From assembly GCF_014646915.1 (NCBI RefSeq), contig NZ_BMOE01000023.1, forward strand, positions 1-33,276: a stretch of 33,276 bases of DNA, written 5' to 3'. The first letter of the stretch is position 1. Every line of letters starts with the position of its first letter. This DNA is from Deinococcus aquiradiocola. GTDB taxonomy: Bacteria; Deinococcota; Deinococci; Deinococcales; Deinococcaceae. The position numbers and the translations under genes are program-made. The notes below the pieces were generated by a model. The model had not been told where the DNA came from, did no database searches, and saw nothing but the letters and a program-made list of their open reading frames with translations. Positions 17,713-26,370 of this stretch are shown in pieces.

Positions 17713-19899
17713 ATGACTCCGTCCATCTCCATCTTTCCTATCCGTCATCACGGCCCCGGCTCGGCGCGCAGCCTTGAGCACGCGCTGTCGCAGCTCAATC
17801 CGGACGTGCTGCTGGTCGAGGGGCCGTCCGACGCCGATTCCGTTCTCCCGTTCCTGGCTCAGAAGGACATGAAGCCGCCCGTGGCGCTGTTGGGCTACGT
17901 GAACGACGACCCTTCCCGCGCGTCGTTCTGGCCCTTCGTGGCGTTCAGTCCGGAGTTCGTGGCGTTCCGCTGGGCGGCGAAGGCCGGGGTGGCAGCGCGG
18001 TTCATGGATCTTCCAGCCTCGGCAACCCTGGCAGGCGAGCGCGGGGATGACGACACGGACGACCTGCACAGCGACCCCCTGCGGGTGCTGGCGGAGGCGG
18101 CGGGGTACGCGGATTTCGAGCGCTGGTGGGAGACGCTGGTCGAGGCGCGTGGGGATGATTTCGAGGTCTTTGACGCGATCAACGAGGCCATGCGGGCGGT
18201 GCGGGCGGACGCTCCGGCGGCGTCGGGCCGGGAGGCGGCGCGGGAGGCGTGCATGCGGCAGGCGATCCGCGCGGCGCTGAAGGGTGGGGCGGGGCGCGTG
18301 GCGGTGGTGTGCGGGGCGTGGCACGCTCCGGCGCTGGACGTGGAGGCGTTCACGGCGAAGGATGATGCGGCGCTCCTGAAGGGCCTGCCGAAGGCGAAGG
18401 TGACGCTGACGTGGGTGCCGTGGACGCACGGTCGCCTGAGCACGGGCAGCGGGTACGGGGCGGGCGTGCGGTCGCCGGGGTACTACCATCACCTGTTCAC
18501 GACGCGGCGGGACGTGACGGAGCGGTGGTTCGCGCGGGTGGCGCGGCTGCTGCGTGCGGAGCGGCTGGAGGCGAGCAGCGCTTCGGTGATCGAGGCGACG
18601 CGGCTGGCGAACACCCTGGCGGCCCTGCGCGGCCGGGCGCTGCCGGGCCTGGACGAGCTGAACGAGGCGGCCCTGAGCGTGTTCGGCTGGGACGGTGATC
18701 TTCCCCTGCGGCTGATCGAGCGGCAGCTGGTGGTGGGGGAGGCCTTGGGTGAGGTGCCGGGTGGCGTGCCGACGGTGCCGCTGGCGCAGGATCTGGCGCG
18801 CCTCCAGAAGAGCCTGCGGCTGAAGGTGCAGGCGGAGCAGCTGGAGTTGACCCTGGACCTTCGTACGGACAACGATCTGGCGCGCAGCGTGCTGTTTCAC
18901 CGGCTGAACCTGCTGGGCGTGCCGTGGGCGCGGGAGCGGCACGCGGGCGGGCGCGGGACGTTCCGGGAGGTGTGGGCGCTGGTCTGGAAGCCGGAGTTCA
19001 GCGTGCGGCTGGTCGAGGCGAGCCGAAGCGGGCAGACGGTGATGGACGCGGCGACGGCGGTGGCGGTCGAGTCGGCGCGGGGGGCGGGCACGCTGGCGGA
19101 ATTGACGACGCTGCTGGAGGCGGTGCGCTACGCCGATCTGAGCGGTGCGCTGCCGGTGGCCCTCTCTGCCCTGGACGCGCGGGCGGCAGGCAGTGCGGAT
19201 GTAAGCGACCTGCTGGAGGCCCTGCCGCCCCTGGCACGGCTGGCACGGTACGGGGACGTGCGTGGCCGGGACGGAGGGGCGAACGTGCTGGCGGGCGCGA
19301 CGTTCCGGACGCTGCTCACGCGGGCGGGTGTGGGCCTGCCGCTGGCGGGGGTGGGGATTGCGGACGACGCGGCGGCCACGCTGCGCGGGTACGTGCACGG
19401 GGCGGACGCGGCGGTGCGGCTGCTGGATGACCCGGACGCTCTGGCCGGGTGGCAGGCGGCCCTGACCCGCCTCGCTGACCGGGACGACGCGCACCCGCTG
19501 CTGAGCGGGGACGCGGTGCGCCGGTTGCGGGACGCGTCGGTGCTGGACGGCGCGGAGGTGGAGCGCCGCCTGGGGCTGGCCCTGAGCAGCGGCGTGCCGC
19601 TGGAGGTGACGGCGTGGCTGGACGGCTTCCTGGGCGACAGCGGCGCCCTCCTGATGCACGATCCGGCGCTGCTGGGCCTGCTGGACGGCTGGCTGTCCGG
19701 GCTGGACGCGGCCGTGTTCGGGGAGACGCTGCCGCTGCTGCGGCGGGTGTTCTCGCGCTTCGAGCGGCCGGAACGCAGGCGGATCGGGGAGGCGCTGCGC
19801 GGGGCGGGCGCGTCCGTGCGCGTGGCGCGCGAGGTGAACGAGGAGCGGGCGCTGCGGGCCGTGCCGGTGGTGCTGCGGCTGCTGGGGGTGAACGCATGA
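17713..19899 (+). CDS. DUF5682-like protein, possible TraB/ChaN-like hydrolase fold
   Basis: The product has 728 residues. ATG 17713 comes one base after the SMI1/KNR4 stop, with GAGG six bases upstream. The N-terminal ~230 residues carry FPIRHHGPGSARSLEHAL (residues 8-25), DVLLVEGPSDAD and later VAVVCGAWHAPAL, spaced like the His/Glu...His motifs of TraB/TIKI and ChaN/EreA-type domains. This link is inference from pattern. The remaining ~500 residues are helical, with no motif I know. The gene is in the usual place for DUF5682 next to MoxR and VWA genes. The coding strand is strongly G-rich, opposite to the C-rich genes before 17134. The stop overlaps the VWA gene (ATGA). Confidence 0.75.
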   Translation: MTPSISIFPIRHHGPGSARSLEHALSQLNPDVLLVEGPSDADSVLPFLAQKDMKPPVALLGYVNDDPSRASFWPFVAFSPEFVAFRWAAKAGVAARFMDLPASATLAGERGDDDTDDLHSDPLRVLAEAAGYADFERWWETLVEARGDDFEVFDAINEAMRAVRADAPAASGREAAREACMRQAIRAALKGGAGRVAVVCGAWHAPALDVEAFTAKDDAALLKGLPKAKVTLTWVPWTHGRLSTGSGYGAGVRSPGYYHHLFTTRRDVTERWFARVARLLRAERLEASSASVIEATRLANTLAALRGRALPGLDELNEAALSVFGWDGDLPLRLIERQLVVGEALGEVPGGVPTVPLAQDLARLQKSLRLKVQAEQLELTLDLRTDNDLARSVLFHRLNLLGVPWARERHAGGRGTFREVWALVWKPEFSVRLVEASRSGQTVMDAATAVAVESARGAGTLAELTTLLEAVRYADLSGALPVALSALDARAAGSADVSDLLEALPPLARLARYGDVRGRDGGANVLAGATFRTLLTRAGVGLPLAGVGIADDAAATLRGYVHGADAAVRLLDDPDALAGWQAALTRLADRDDAHPLLSGDAVRRLRDASVLDGAEVERRLGLALSSGVPLEVTAWLDGFLGDSGALLMHDPALLGLLDGWLSGLDAAVFGETLPLLRRVFSRFERPERRRIGEALRGAGASVRVAREVNEERALRAVPVVLRLLGVNA

Positions 19900-21077
19900 C
19901 ACACGACACGGAACGCCTGCGCCGCTGGCGGCTGGTGCTGGGCGGGGGAGACGCGGATGGCCTGAGCGCCGGTGAGGGACCGCCGGTGCAGCTGTCCGCG
20001 CTGGAGACCCGCATGGACGACGCCCTGAGCGGCCTGTACGACGCGGACCCCACGTCGCGCCGCGGTGGGCTGGGGGCGAGCGCCCCGAAGGTCGCGCGCT
20101 GGCTGGCGGACCTGCGCGAGTTCTTCCCGGGTGGCGTGGTGCGCGTCATGCAGGGCGACGCCATCGAGCGGCTGAACCTCCAGCAGCTGCTGTTCGAGCC
20201 GGAGATGCTGGACAGCGTGGAGCCGGACGTGAACCTCGTCGGGACCCTCCTGACCCTCAAGGGTGTGATGCCCGAGAAGGCCAAGGACGCCGCCCGCGCC
20301 GTCGTGCGCCGCGTGGTGGACGACCTGACGCGCCGCCTGGAGGAACCCACCCGCGCCGCCGTGACCGGCAGCCTGAACCGCGCGCAGCGCAACTTCCGGC
20401 CCCGCCCGGCCGAGATCGACTGGGACCGCACCATCCGCGCGAACCTGAAGACGTACCAGCCGGACCGGAACACCGTCATTCCGGAGCGGCTGATCGGCAT
20501 GGGCAGAAGGCGCCGCAGTCTGCGGGACATCGTGCTGTGCCTCGACCAGTCGGGCAGCATGGCGAGCAGCGTCGTGTACGCCGGGGTGTTCGGCGCGGTG
20601 CTGGCGTCCCTCCCGGCCGTCAGCACGCGCGTCGTGGTGTTCGACACGGAGGTCGTGGACCTCAGCGAGCACCTGGAGGACCCGGTGGACGTGCTGTACG
20701 GCATTCAGCTGGGCGGCGGCACGGACATCAACCGGGCGCTCGCGTACTGCCAGGGCGTCATCCGGCGGCCCGAGCAGACGGTGATGGTGCTCATCAGCGA
20801 CCTGTACGAGGGCGGCAACGAGCGCGAGATGCTGGCCCGCGCCCGCGCCCTGAAGGACGGCGGCGTGCAGCTCATCGCGCTGCTGGCCCTGTCGGACGAC
20901 GGCGCGCCCGGTTACGATCACGGCGTGGCGCGCGCACTGGCGGGCATGGGTGTCCCGGCCTTCGCGTGCACGCCGGACCACTTTCCGGGCCTGATGGCCG
21001 CCGCGGTCCGTGGGGACGACGTGGGCGCCTGGGCGGGCGAGCAGGGGCTGGTGGTGCGGGGCGGCGCGGCCGGGTAG
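19896..21077 (+). CDS. VWA domain protein, partner of the MoxR ATPase
   Basis: The product has 393 residues; the start overlaps the DUF5682 stop. The C-terminal half is a von Willebrand A domain with a complete metal site: DQSGS at residues 217-221, Thr276 in GGGTDIN and Asp302 in ISDLYEGG. The N-terminal half (about 1-205) is helical and contains REFFPGGVVRVMQGDAIERLNLQQLL and a basic linker GMGRRRRSLR just before the domain. In MoxR systems the VWA protein recognises the target while the ATPase supplies energy. It ends the block; infA follows 156 bases later. Confidence 0.85.
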   Translation: MTHDTERLRRWRLVLGGGDADGLSAGEGPPVQLSALETRMDDALSGLYDADPTSRRGGLGASAPKVARWLADLREFFPGGVVRVMQGDAIERLNLQQLLFEPEMLDSVEPDVNLVGTLLTLKGVMPEKAKDAARAVVRRVVDDLTRRLEEPTRAAVTGSLNRAQRNFRPRPAEIDWDRTIRANLKTYQPDRNTVIPERLIGMGRRRRSLRDIVLCLDQSGSMASSVVYAGVFGAVLASLPAVSTRVVVFDTEVVDLSEHLEDPVDVLYGIQLGGGTDINRALAYCQGVIRRPEQTVMVLISDLYEGGNEREMLARARALKDGGVQLIALLALSDDGAPGYDHGVARALAGMGVPAFACTPDHFPGLMAAAVRGDDVGAWAGEQGLVVRGGAAG

Positions 21078-21127
21078 GCCAGGTGTGGCCCGCCGGATGT
21101 GCCGGGCGCGGGATTGTCTCCTGCGTC

Positions 21128-21156
21128 TTGTTTGGTCCGTAAAGTCATGCTACCTT
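21128..21156 (+). promoter_or_regulatory. candidate promoter for infA and the alpha cluster
   Basis: -35 TTGTTT (21128-21133), a 17-base spacer and -10 TACCTT (21151-21156) preceded by TGC, an extended -10. It lies about 78 bases before the infA start. The surrounding DNA (21121-21180) is AT-richer than its flanks, as expected for a promoter. It would restart transcription of translation genes after the accessory block. Confidence 0.6.
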
Positions 21157-21233
21157 TATCTTTGGCTTGCACTGATTTGGCGCATCTGGGCTGGCAGCGC
21201 CGGTGGCCTGAGACGGCCGGGCCTGGAGGGTAC

Positions 21234-21491
<258 letters not shown>

Positions 21492-21505
21492 ACCGCTGGC
21501 CGCTC

Positions 21506-21659
21506 CGGGCACGACTTGCCCGTCCCTCCTGGGGCCGGGCGGGAACAGGGCGAGGCCGCGCGCCTCCTGGCTGTTCCCGGTGCAGGTAAGCAGGGCGTGA
21601 CGGGCCGCACGGCCCCGATCATCAGATTCTCCTGAGCGGGGCAACCTGAAGTTCAGGAG
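21506..21659 (+). promoter_or_regulatory. series of hairpins in the infA-rpmJ gap
   Basis: The 221-base gap contains CGGGCA/TGCCCG (21506-21522). A larger stem, CGGGAACAG (21540-21548) with CTGTTCCCG (21571-21579), encloses GAGGC/GCCTC. GGGCCG/CGGCCC (21602-21615) and CTCCTGA/TCAGGAG (21629-21659) follow. The first may end infA transcripts; the others could form a leader for the alpha cluster. None has a clear T-run. A regulatory role (for example r-protein feedback by S4) is inference. Confidence 0.4.
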
Positions 21660-21712
21660 GGTCGAGCGTCGGCCACACGACCATGATTGGTCAGGCGGCG
21701 CGAGGAGGATGT

Positions 21713-21826
21713 ATGAAGGTACGCAGCAGCGTCAAGAAGATGTGCGACAAGTGCAAGGTCATTCGTCGCCACGGACGCGTGATCGTGATTTGCGAGAACG
21801 TGAAGCACAAGCAGAGGCAAGGCTGA
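21713..21826 (+). CDS. rpmJ: 50S ribosomal protein L36, zinc type
   Basis: The product has 37 residues: [20 protein letters not shown], then [17 protein letters not shown]. Cys11, Cys14, Cys27 and His32 form the zinc ribbon, so this is the C+ paralogue. GAGGAGG lies six bases before the ATG. The stop overlaps the rpsM ATG (TGATG). It is the smallest large-subunit protein and sits near the A-site side of 23S rRNA. Confidence 0.96.
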   Translation: MKVRSSVKKMCDKCKVIRRHGRVIVICENVKHKQRQG

Positions 21827-22206
21827 TGGCCCGCGTTGCAGGCGTCGACCTGCCCCGCGAGAAGCGTGTCGAGATCGGCCTCACGTACATCTACGGCATC
21901 GGGCCCACCCGCGCCAAGGAAGTGCTGGCGCAGACCGGGATCAACCCCGACACCCGCGTGAAGAACCTGACCGAAGCCGAGCAGAGCACCCTGCGCGACG
22001 TCATCGAGAAGACCTACAAGGTCGAGGGTGACCTCCGCAGCGAAGTCGGTCAGAACATCAAGCGCCTGATGGACATCGGCAGCTACCGTGGCCTGCGCCA
22101 CCGCCGTGGCCTGCCCGTCCGTGGGCAGCGCACCAAGACCAACGCCCGCACCCGCAAGGGACCGCGCAAGACGGTGGCTGGTAAGAAGAAGGCGGCGAGG
22201 AAGTAA
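21826..22206 (+). CDS. rpsM: 30S ribosomal protein S13
   Basis: The product has 126 residues: [34 protein letters not shown] at the N-terminus (helix-hairpin-helix), then [36 protein letters not shown], the S13 signature. The basic tail GKKKAARK reaches the P site. S13 is in the 30S head and makes inter-subunit bridges. The ATG lies within the rpmJ stop; the stop overlaps rpsK (TAATG). Confidence 0.98.
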   Translation: MARVAGVDLPREKRVEIGLTYIYGIGPTRAKEVLAQTGINPDTRVKNLTEAEQSTLRDVIEKTYKVEGDLRSEVGQNIKRLMDIGSYRGLRHRRGLPVRGQRTKTNARTRKGPRKTVAGKKKAARK

Positions 22207-22598
22207 TGGCACGTTCAACGAAAGGCAAGGCCCCGCGCCGCGTCCGCCGCAACATCTCGGCCGGTCGCGCCTACATCCACGCCAGCTACAACAACACCAT
22301 CGTCACCATCACCGACGTGGACGGCAACAGTGTCGCCTGGAGCAGCGGCGGCACCATCGGCTACAAAGGCAGCAAGAAGGGCACGCCCTACGCGGCCCAG
22401 CTGGCCGCCGCTGACGCCGTCAAGAAGGCCCAGGGCTTCGGCATGAACATCGTCGACGTCGTGGTGCGCGGCTCGGGCTCCGGCCGTGAGCAGGCCATCC
22501 GCGCCATCCAGGCGTCCGGCATCGACGTGAAGTCCATCATGGACGACACCCCCGTGCCGCACAACGGCTGCCGCCCCAAGAAGAAGAACCGCCTCTAA
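22206..22598 (+). CDS. rpsK: 30S ribosomal protein S11
   Basis: The product has 130 residues. [49 protein letters not shown] and the C-terminal [18 protein letters not shown] are S11 hallmarks. S11 is in the 30S platform next to the mRNA exit. It is coupled to rpsM by a one-base stop/start overlap. After it there is a 134-base gap before rpsD. Confidence 0.98.
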   Translation: MARSTKGKAPRRVRRNISAGRAYIHASYNNTIVTITDVDGNSVAWSSGGTIGYKGSKKGTPYAAQLAAADAVKKAQGFGMNIVDVVVRGSGSGREQAIRAIQASGIDVKSIMDDTPVPHNGCRPKKKNRL

Positions 22599-22608
22599 AC
22601 AATTTGCC

Positions 22609-22678
22609 CTGACCCACCTGGCGCGTCTCATCGGTACTGCCCGGCAGTACTCGGCCCGGACGCCCACCAGAGGGTCAG
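22609..22678 (+). promoter_or_regulatory. nested hairpins in the rpsK-rpsD gap
   Basis: CTGACCC (22609-22615) can pair with GGGTCAG (22672-22678), and between them GTACTGCC-C-GGCAGTAC (22634-22650) is a perfect 17-base palindrome. The arrangement lies 55 bases upstream of the rpsD start. S4 represses its own synthesis by binding leader RNA in other bacteria, and this is a natural place for such a site; that is inference. Confidence 0.45.
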
Positions 22679-22732
22679 CTTTGCGTGTCAGCGGGCCAGT
22701 GCGCCCCTGACCATACGCATCAAGGAGTAGAA

Positions 22733-23353
<621 letters not shown>

Positions 23354-23367
23354 TCGGAGGCTACAGC

Positions 23368-24354
23368 GTGGATCAAAAGCGCCCCCAGCTCAAGGCCCGT
23401 GTCGATGGCGACTATGGCGAATTCATCCTGGAACCGCTCAAGCGTGGTTACGGCGTCACCATCGGCAACCCCCTGCGCCGCATCCTGCTCTCGTCGATTC
23501 CTGGCACCGCCGTCACCAGCGTCTACATTGAAGACGTACTGCACGAGTTCTCGACCATTCCTGGCGTTCAGGAAGACGTCATCCGGCTGATCCTGAACCT
23601 CAAGGAGCTGGTGGTGCGCTTCCACGCGCCCGGTCCCAAGACCCTGACGCTCCGCGCGCAGGGGCAGGGCAAGGTGCTCGCCAGCGCCTTCGAGGTTCCC
23701 TCGGACGCCGAGATCGTCAACCCCGACCTGCTCATCGCGACGCTCGCCGAGGACGGCAAGCTCGTCATGGAAGTGCGCGTCGAGGAAGGCGAAGGCTACG
23801 ACCCCGCCGACCGTCACAGCACCAAGGACCGCATCAACAGCATCCCCGTGGACGCCATGTTCTCGCCCGTACGCCGCGTCGCGTACCACGTCGAGAACAC
23901 CCGCGTGGGACAGCAGACGGACCTTGACCGCCTGATCATCCGCATCTGGACGGACGGCAGCGCCGAACCCCAGACGGTGCTCGACAAGGCCGTGGACATC
24001 CTGCGTGACGAACTCAGCGTCTTCGGCAACGTCGAGACGGTGCACGTCGAACCGCAGGCGCAGGCTGCCCCCGTCATGGTGGCCGCCACCTACGAGCCGA
24101 ACCCCACCCCGGCCCTCAGCATCAACCCCCAGCCGTACCCCAGCGACCTCGACAGCAACCCGCGCGTCACGCTGGAAGGCCTGGGCCTGACCACCCGCGT
24201 CCTGCACTCGCTGAAGGAAGAAGGCATCGACAGCGTCGACGCCCTCTGCGCCCTCTCCGACCGTGACCTCAAGAAGGTCCCCGGCATCGGCGAACGCAGC
24301 CTCGACGAGATCAAGGTGCAGCTGGCCCAGTTCGGCCTGGCCCTCAAGGACTAA
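23368..24354 (+). CDS. rpoA: DNA-directed RNA polymerase subunit alpha
   Basis: The product has 328 residues with a GTG start seven bases after CGGAGG. The N-terminal domain (about residues 8-230, with FILEPLKRGYGVTIGNPLRRILLSSIPGTAVTSV) dimerises and binds beta and beta'. A Pro-rich linker (~231-255) leads to the C-terminal domain (VTLEGLGLTTRVLHSLKEEGIDSVDALCAL ... LKKVPGIGERSLDEIKVQL), which binds UP elements and activators. Position between rpsD and rplQ is standard. It is followed by an intrinsic terminator-like hairpin. Confidence 0.98.
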   Translation: MDQKRPQLKARVDGDYGEFILEPLKRGYGVTIGNPLRRILLSSIPGTAVTSVYIEDVLHEFSTIPGVQEDVIRLILNLKELVVRFHAPGPKTLTLRAQGQGKVLASAFEVPSDAEIVNPDLLIATLAEDGKLVMEVRVEEGEGYDPADRHSTKDRINSIPVDAMFSPVRRVAYHVENTRVGQQTDLDRLIIRIWTDGSAEPQTVLDKAVDILRDELSVFGNVETVHVEPQAQAAPVMVAATYEPNPTPALSINPQPYPSDLDSNPRVTLEGLGLTTRVLHSLKEEGIDSVDALCALSDRDLKKVPGIGERSLDEIKVQLAQFGLALKD

Positions 24355-24360
24355 TTCACT

Positions 24361-24391
24361 CCGCTCTGACCCCAGGTGGTCAGGGCGGTTT
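24361..24391 (+). terminator. terminator or attenuator between rpoA and rplQ
   Basis: CCGC-T-CTGACC (24361-24371) pairs with GGTCAG-G-GCGG (24378-24388), an 11-bp stem with one T-G wobble and a six-base loop, followed by TTTC. It lies six bases after the rpoA stop and would lower rplQ expression relative to rpoA. Confidence 0.65.
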
Positions 24392-24451
24392 CAGCGGGCA
24401 GAAACCGTCACTCCAGCAGTGCGCGAAGCCTGACCCGAAAGGAGACCCACC

Positions 24452-24802
24452 ATGCGCCACGGACGTTCCGGTCGCAAATTCAACCGCAACAGCAGCAGCC
24501 GCGAGGCGCTCGCCCGCACGCAGGCCACCGCCCTGCTGCGCGAGGGCCGCATCCAGACCACCCTCACCAAGGCCAAGGAACTGCGCCCCTACGTCGAGAA
24601 GCTCATCACGACGGCCAAGGGCGGCGACCTCCACAGCCGCCGCATCGTCGCGCGCGACATTCAGGACAACAGCGTCCTGCAGAAGCTCTTCAACGAGATT
24701 GCCCCCAAGTACGAGGGCCGTCCCGGTGGGTACTGCCGCATCCTGAAGGTCGGCGTTCGCCGCGGTGACGCCGTCACCATGGCCCTCATCGAACTCGTCT
24801 AA
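24452..24802 (+). CDS. rplQ: 50S ribosomal protein L17
   Basis: The product has 116 residues. [53 protein letters not shown] is a full L17 signature, and the C-terminal [25 protein letters not shown] matches. AAAGGAGA lies about eight bases before the ATG. L17 is on the back of the large subunit near the tunnel exit. It is the last gene of the alpha cluster and is followed by a 13-bp hairpin. Confidence 0.98.
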   Translation: MRHGRSGRKFNRNSSSREALARTQATALLREGRIQTTLTKAKELRPYVEKLITTAKGGDLHSRRIVARDIQDNSVLQKLFNEIAPKYEGRPGGYCRILKVGVRRGDAVTMALIELV

Positions 24803-24817
24803 AGCAAGTCTTTCAGA

Positions 24818-24848
24818 GCGCGGCCCCCGGTTCGTCCGGGGGCCGCGC
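24818..24848 (+). terminator. strong hairpin at the end of the alpha cluster
   Basis: GCGCGGCCCCCGG (24818-24830) pairs perfectly with CCGGGGGCCGCGC (24836-24848), with loop TTCGT. There is no T-run on the + side (CCTGTCG follows). It marks the end of the ribosomal supercluster. Confidence 0.7.
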
Positions 24849-24887
24849 CCTGTCGTGCGGCGCAACGCCCGCGTAACGCCCACCGTT

Positions 24888-24893
24888 TAGGCT
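24888..24893 (+). promoter_or_regulatory. -10 box for a leaderless start
   Basis: TAGGCT ends six bases before the ATG at 24900, with no Shine-Dalgarno between. This spacing predicts transcription starting at or very near the A of the start codon. No good -35 box is seen. Confidence 0.5.
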
Positions 24894-24899
24894 GAAGGC

Positions 24900-25529
24900 A
24901 TGACCCCGAACCACCGCCTGCTGCCCCTCTGCCTCCTCGTTTCGGGCGTCGCCGGAGCCGCCAGCCTCTGCGACAGCGGCCTGTTCCTCACGTCGGGCAC
25001 CGCCACCTACCAGATCAAGACGCCGACGGGCACGTCGAAGTTCACCAGCCGCTCCGTGATCCAGGGTGACCAGATCCGGGTGACGACCACCAACGCCAGC
25101 GGCAAGGCCACGCCCACCACCTGGCTGTGCAGCAGCAGGGGAGCGACCCTGAAGGCCGAGCCGGGCGGCATGGCGATGAGCATTCAGAGCAGCTTCCTGC
25201 CCGGCAGCACGCAACTCCGGCCGGGGTACAGCTGGAAGAGCAGCACGAAGCTCGGCAGGCAGGGCGCCGGAATGACGTCGAACAGCACCAACCGCGTCAC
25301 CGGGCGGGAACAGGTCGTCACGCCCGCCGGACGCTTCACCGCCTGGAAGATCCAGATTCAGACGGTCAGCAGCCTCGACATGCCTGCCGGAACCAAGATG
25401 CCGCCCGGCATGTCCGGACTGAACCAGACGAGCGAATCGTCGGCATGGTACGCGCCGGGCGTCGGTCTGGTCCGCAGCGAAGACAGGAGTAACGGCGTCA
25501 CCCTGACGCTGATCAAGGTGGCGAAGTAA
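24900..25529 (+). CDS. secreted protein of unknown function
   Basis: The product has 209 residues. Residues 1-21 (MTPNHRLLPLCLLVSGVAGA) form a signal peptide with likely cleavage after AGA or GAA. The mature part is mostly beta-like (ATYQIKTPTGTSKFTSRSVIQGDQIRVTTT, REQVVTPAGRFTAWKIQIQTV, SSAWYAPGVGLVRSE). The arrangement of a Tyr-Lys strand, then 'tPAGrFtawki' and 'wyapgvGlVr', resembles DUF3108-like periplasmic proteins, but I cannot name a function. Two Cys (in SLCDSG and TWLCSS) could form a disulfide. It is transcribed alone, with a leaderless-type start, and ends at a bidirectional terminator. Confidence 0.8.
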   Translation: MTPNHRLLPLCLLVSGVAGAASLCDSGLFLTSGTATYQIKTPTGTSKFTSRSVIQGDQIRVTTTNASGKATPTTWLCSSRGATLKAEPGGMAMSIQSSFLPGSTQLRPGYSWKSSTKLGRQGAGMTSNSTNRVTGREQVVTPAGRFTAWKIQIQTVSSLDMPAGTKMPPGMSGLNQTSESSAWYAPGVGLVRSEDRSNGVTLTLIKVAK

Positions 25530-25540
25530 CCGGCCGACAG

Positions 25541-25580
25541 AGGAAAGGGGCGACTCCACATCTGGAGTCGCCCCTTTCCT
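25541..25580. terminator. bidirectional terminator between convergent genes
   Basis: AGGAAAGGGGCGACTCCA (25541-25558) pairs perfectly with TGGAGTCGCCCCTTTCCT (25563-25580) over the loop CATC: an 18-bp stem with A/T-rich outer ends on both strands. It lies between the stop of the + gene (25529) and the stop of the - gene (25591). Confidence 0.9.
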
Positions 25581-25590
25581 GCCGTGGCTG

Positions 25591-25797
25591 TCAGCCCTGC
25601 TTGCTGGCCGGGACGTTCCGGGCTTCCTTCACGTCGTCAGGCGTTTCCTGGTTGCGGGGGGCGTTCGCTTCGCGGTCCTCGGCGCTCTTGAAGGACGCCT
25701 TGTGGCCGTCCTCGATCTGCTCGACTTCCTTGCTGTCGCGCTCGTACTGACCGGGGAGGCTCGTCTTGCCGCTGTTCTTGTCGTCTTTGTCAGGCAT
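25591..25797 (-). CDS. small highly charged protein, unknown function
   Basis: The product has 68 residues with no hydrophobic segment. It is rich in Lys, Asp, Glu, Asn and Gln (for example MPDKDDKNSGKTSLPGQYER and KSAEDREANAPRNQETPDDV), so it is probably disordered and heat-soluble, like small hydrophilic stress proteins. That comparison is by composition only. The ATG is 17 bases after the stop of the acetyltransferase gene. There is no Shine-Dalgarno; CACACT six bases before the ATG could act as a -10 for a leaderless start. Coding potential is supported by the convergent terminator directly after its stop. Confidence 0.65.
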   Translation of the reverse strand: MPDKDDKNSGKTSLPGQYERDSKEVEQIEDGHKASFKSAEDREANAPRNQETPDDVKEARNVPASKQG

Positions 25798-25814
25798 GAG
25801 GTCAGTGTGCCGCG

Positions 25815-26363
25815 TCAGTCCGGGCGCTTGATGTTGCGCGCCTCAAGATCACTTGGTGTTTGCGGGTCGGTCGGCGCGGCGTACAGGCGCACCAGCGGGT
25901 GCGTGCCGTCCGCCGTGGCCCACGGGGCGGGCGCCGTGCCGAGCGCGCGCCAGCCGCTCCGGACGTAGAAGCGGTTGGCGGCCGCGTTGTCGTCCCGCGT
26001 CTGCAGCACGGCCAGCCGCCCACCCTGGCGGGCCAGGGTCAGGGCCGCGTCCATCAGCGCGCGGGCCACTCCGTGCCCGCGCAGGTCGGGACGCACGAAG
26101 AGCCGCTTCACCTCGACCAGCACGGTGGGTGCGGCTCGGTCCGCCGGGTCCGGCGTCACGGGCCAGTCGTGCGGGCGGGCGACCGGGACCAGCAGCACCT
26201 GACCGGCCACCTCCGCCACCCACGCGGCCAGCGGGGACGCCGCCCGCACGAACGCCTGTGGGTCGTCCAGCCAGACGTCCGGGTACCCGTCGTGGTCGTG
26301 CACGGCCCGCAGGACCGCAGCGAGCGCGGGCAGGTCCGCGTCCCGCCGGGAGCGGATCAGCAC
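25815..26363 (-). CDS. GNAT family N-acetyltransferase
   Basis: The product has 182 residues with a GTG start at 26363, seven bases after the dcd stop. The fold is recognisable: strand IRSRRDADLPALAAVLRAV, then VEVKRLFVRPDLRGHGVARALMDAALTLAR with the acetyl-CoA loop R-G-H-G-V-A (about residues 94-99), and the C-terminal NRFYVRSGWRALG. The substrate cannot be told. It probably shares the dcd transcript. The C-terminal ~20 residues (TDPQTPSDLEARNIKRPD) are outside the usual fold. Confidence 0.85.
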   Translation of the reverse strand: MLIRSRRDADLPALAAVLRAVHDHDGYPDVWLDDPQAFVRAASPLAAWVAEVAGQVLLVPVARPHDWPVTPDPADRAAPTVLVEVKRLFVRPDLRGHGVARALMDAALTLARQGGRLAVLQTRDDNAAANRFYVRSGWRALGTAPAPWATADGTHPLVRLYAAPTDPQTPSDLEARNIKRPD

Positions 26364-26370
26364 GCCCGGC

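Noticed and set aside
17662..19902. 746-residue open frame on the minus strand
   Set aside because: It is the antisense of the DUF5682-like gene. The product is Arg/His/Gln/Pro-rich low-complexity sequence with no known fold.
21099..21233. Longer N-terminus of IF-1 from an upstream start
   Set aside because: The extension spans the promoter candidate and reads unlike IF-1; GTG 21234 has a ribosome binding site.
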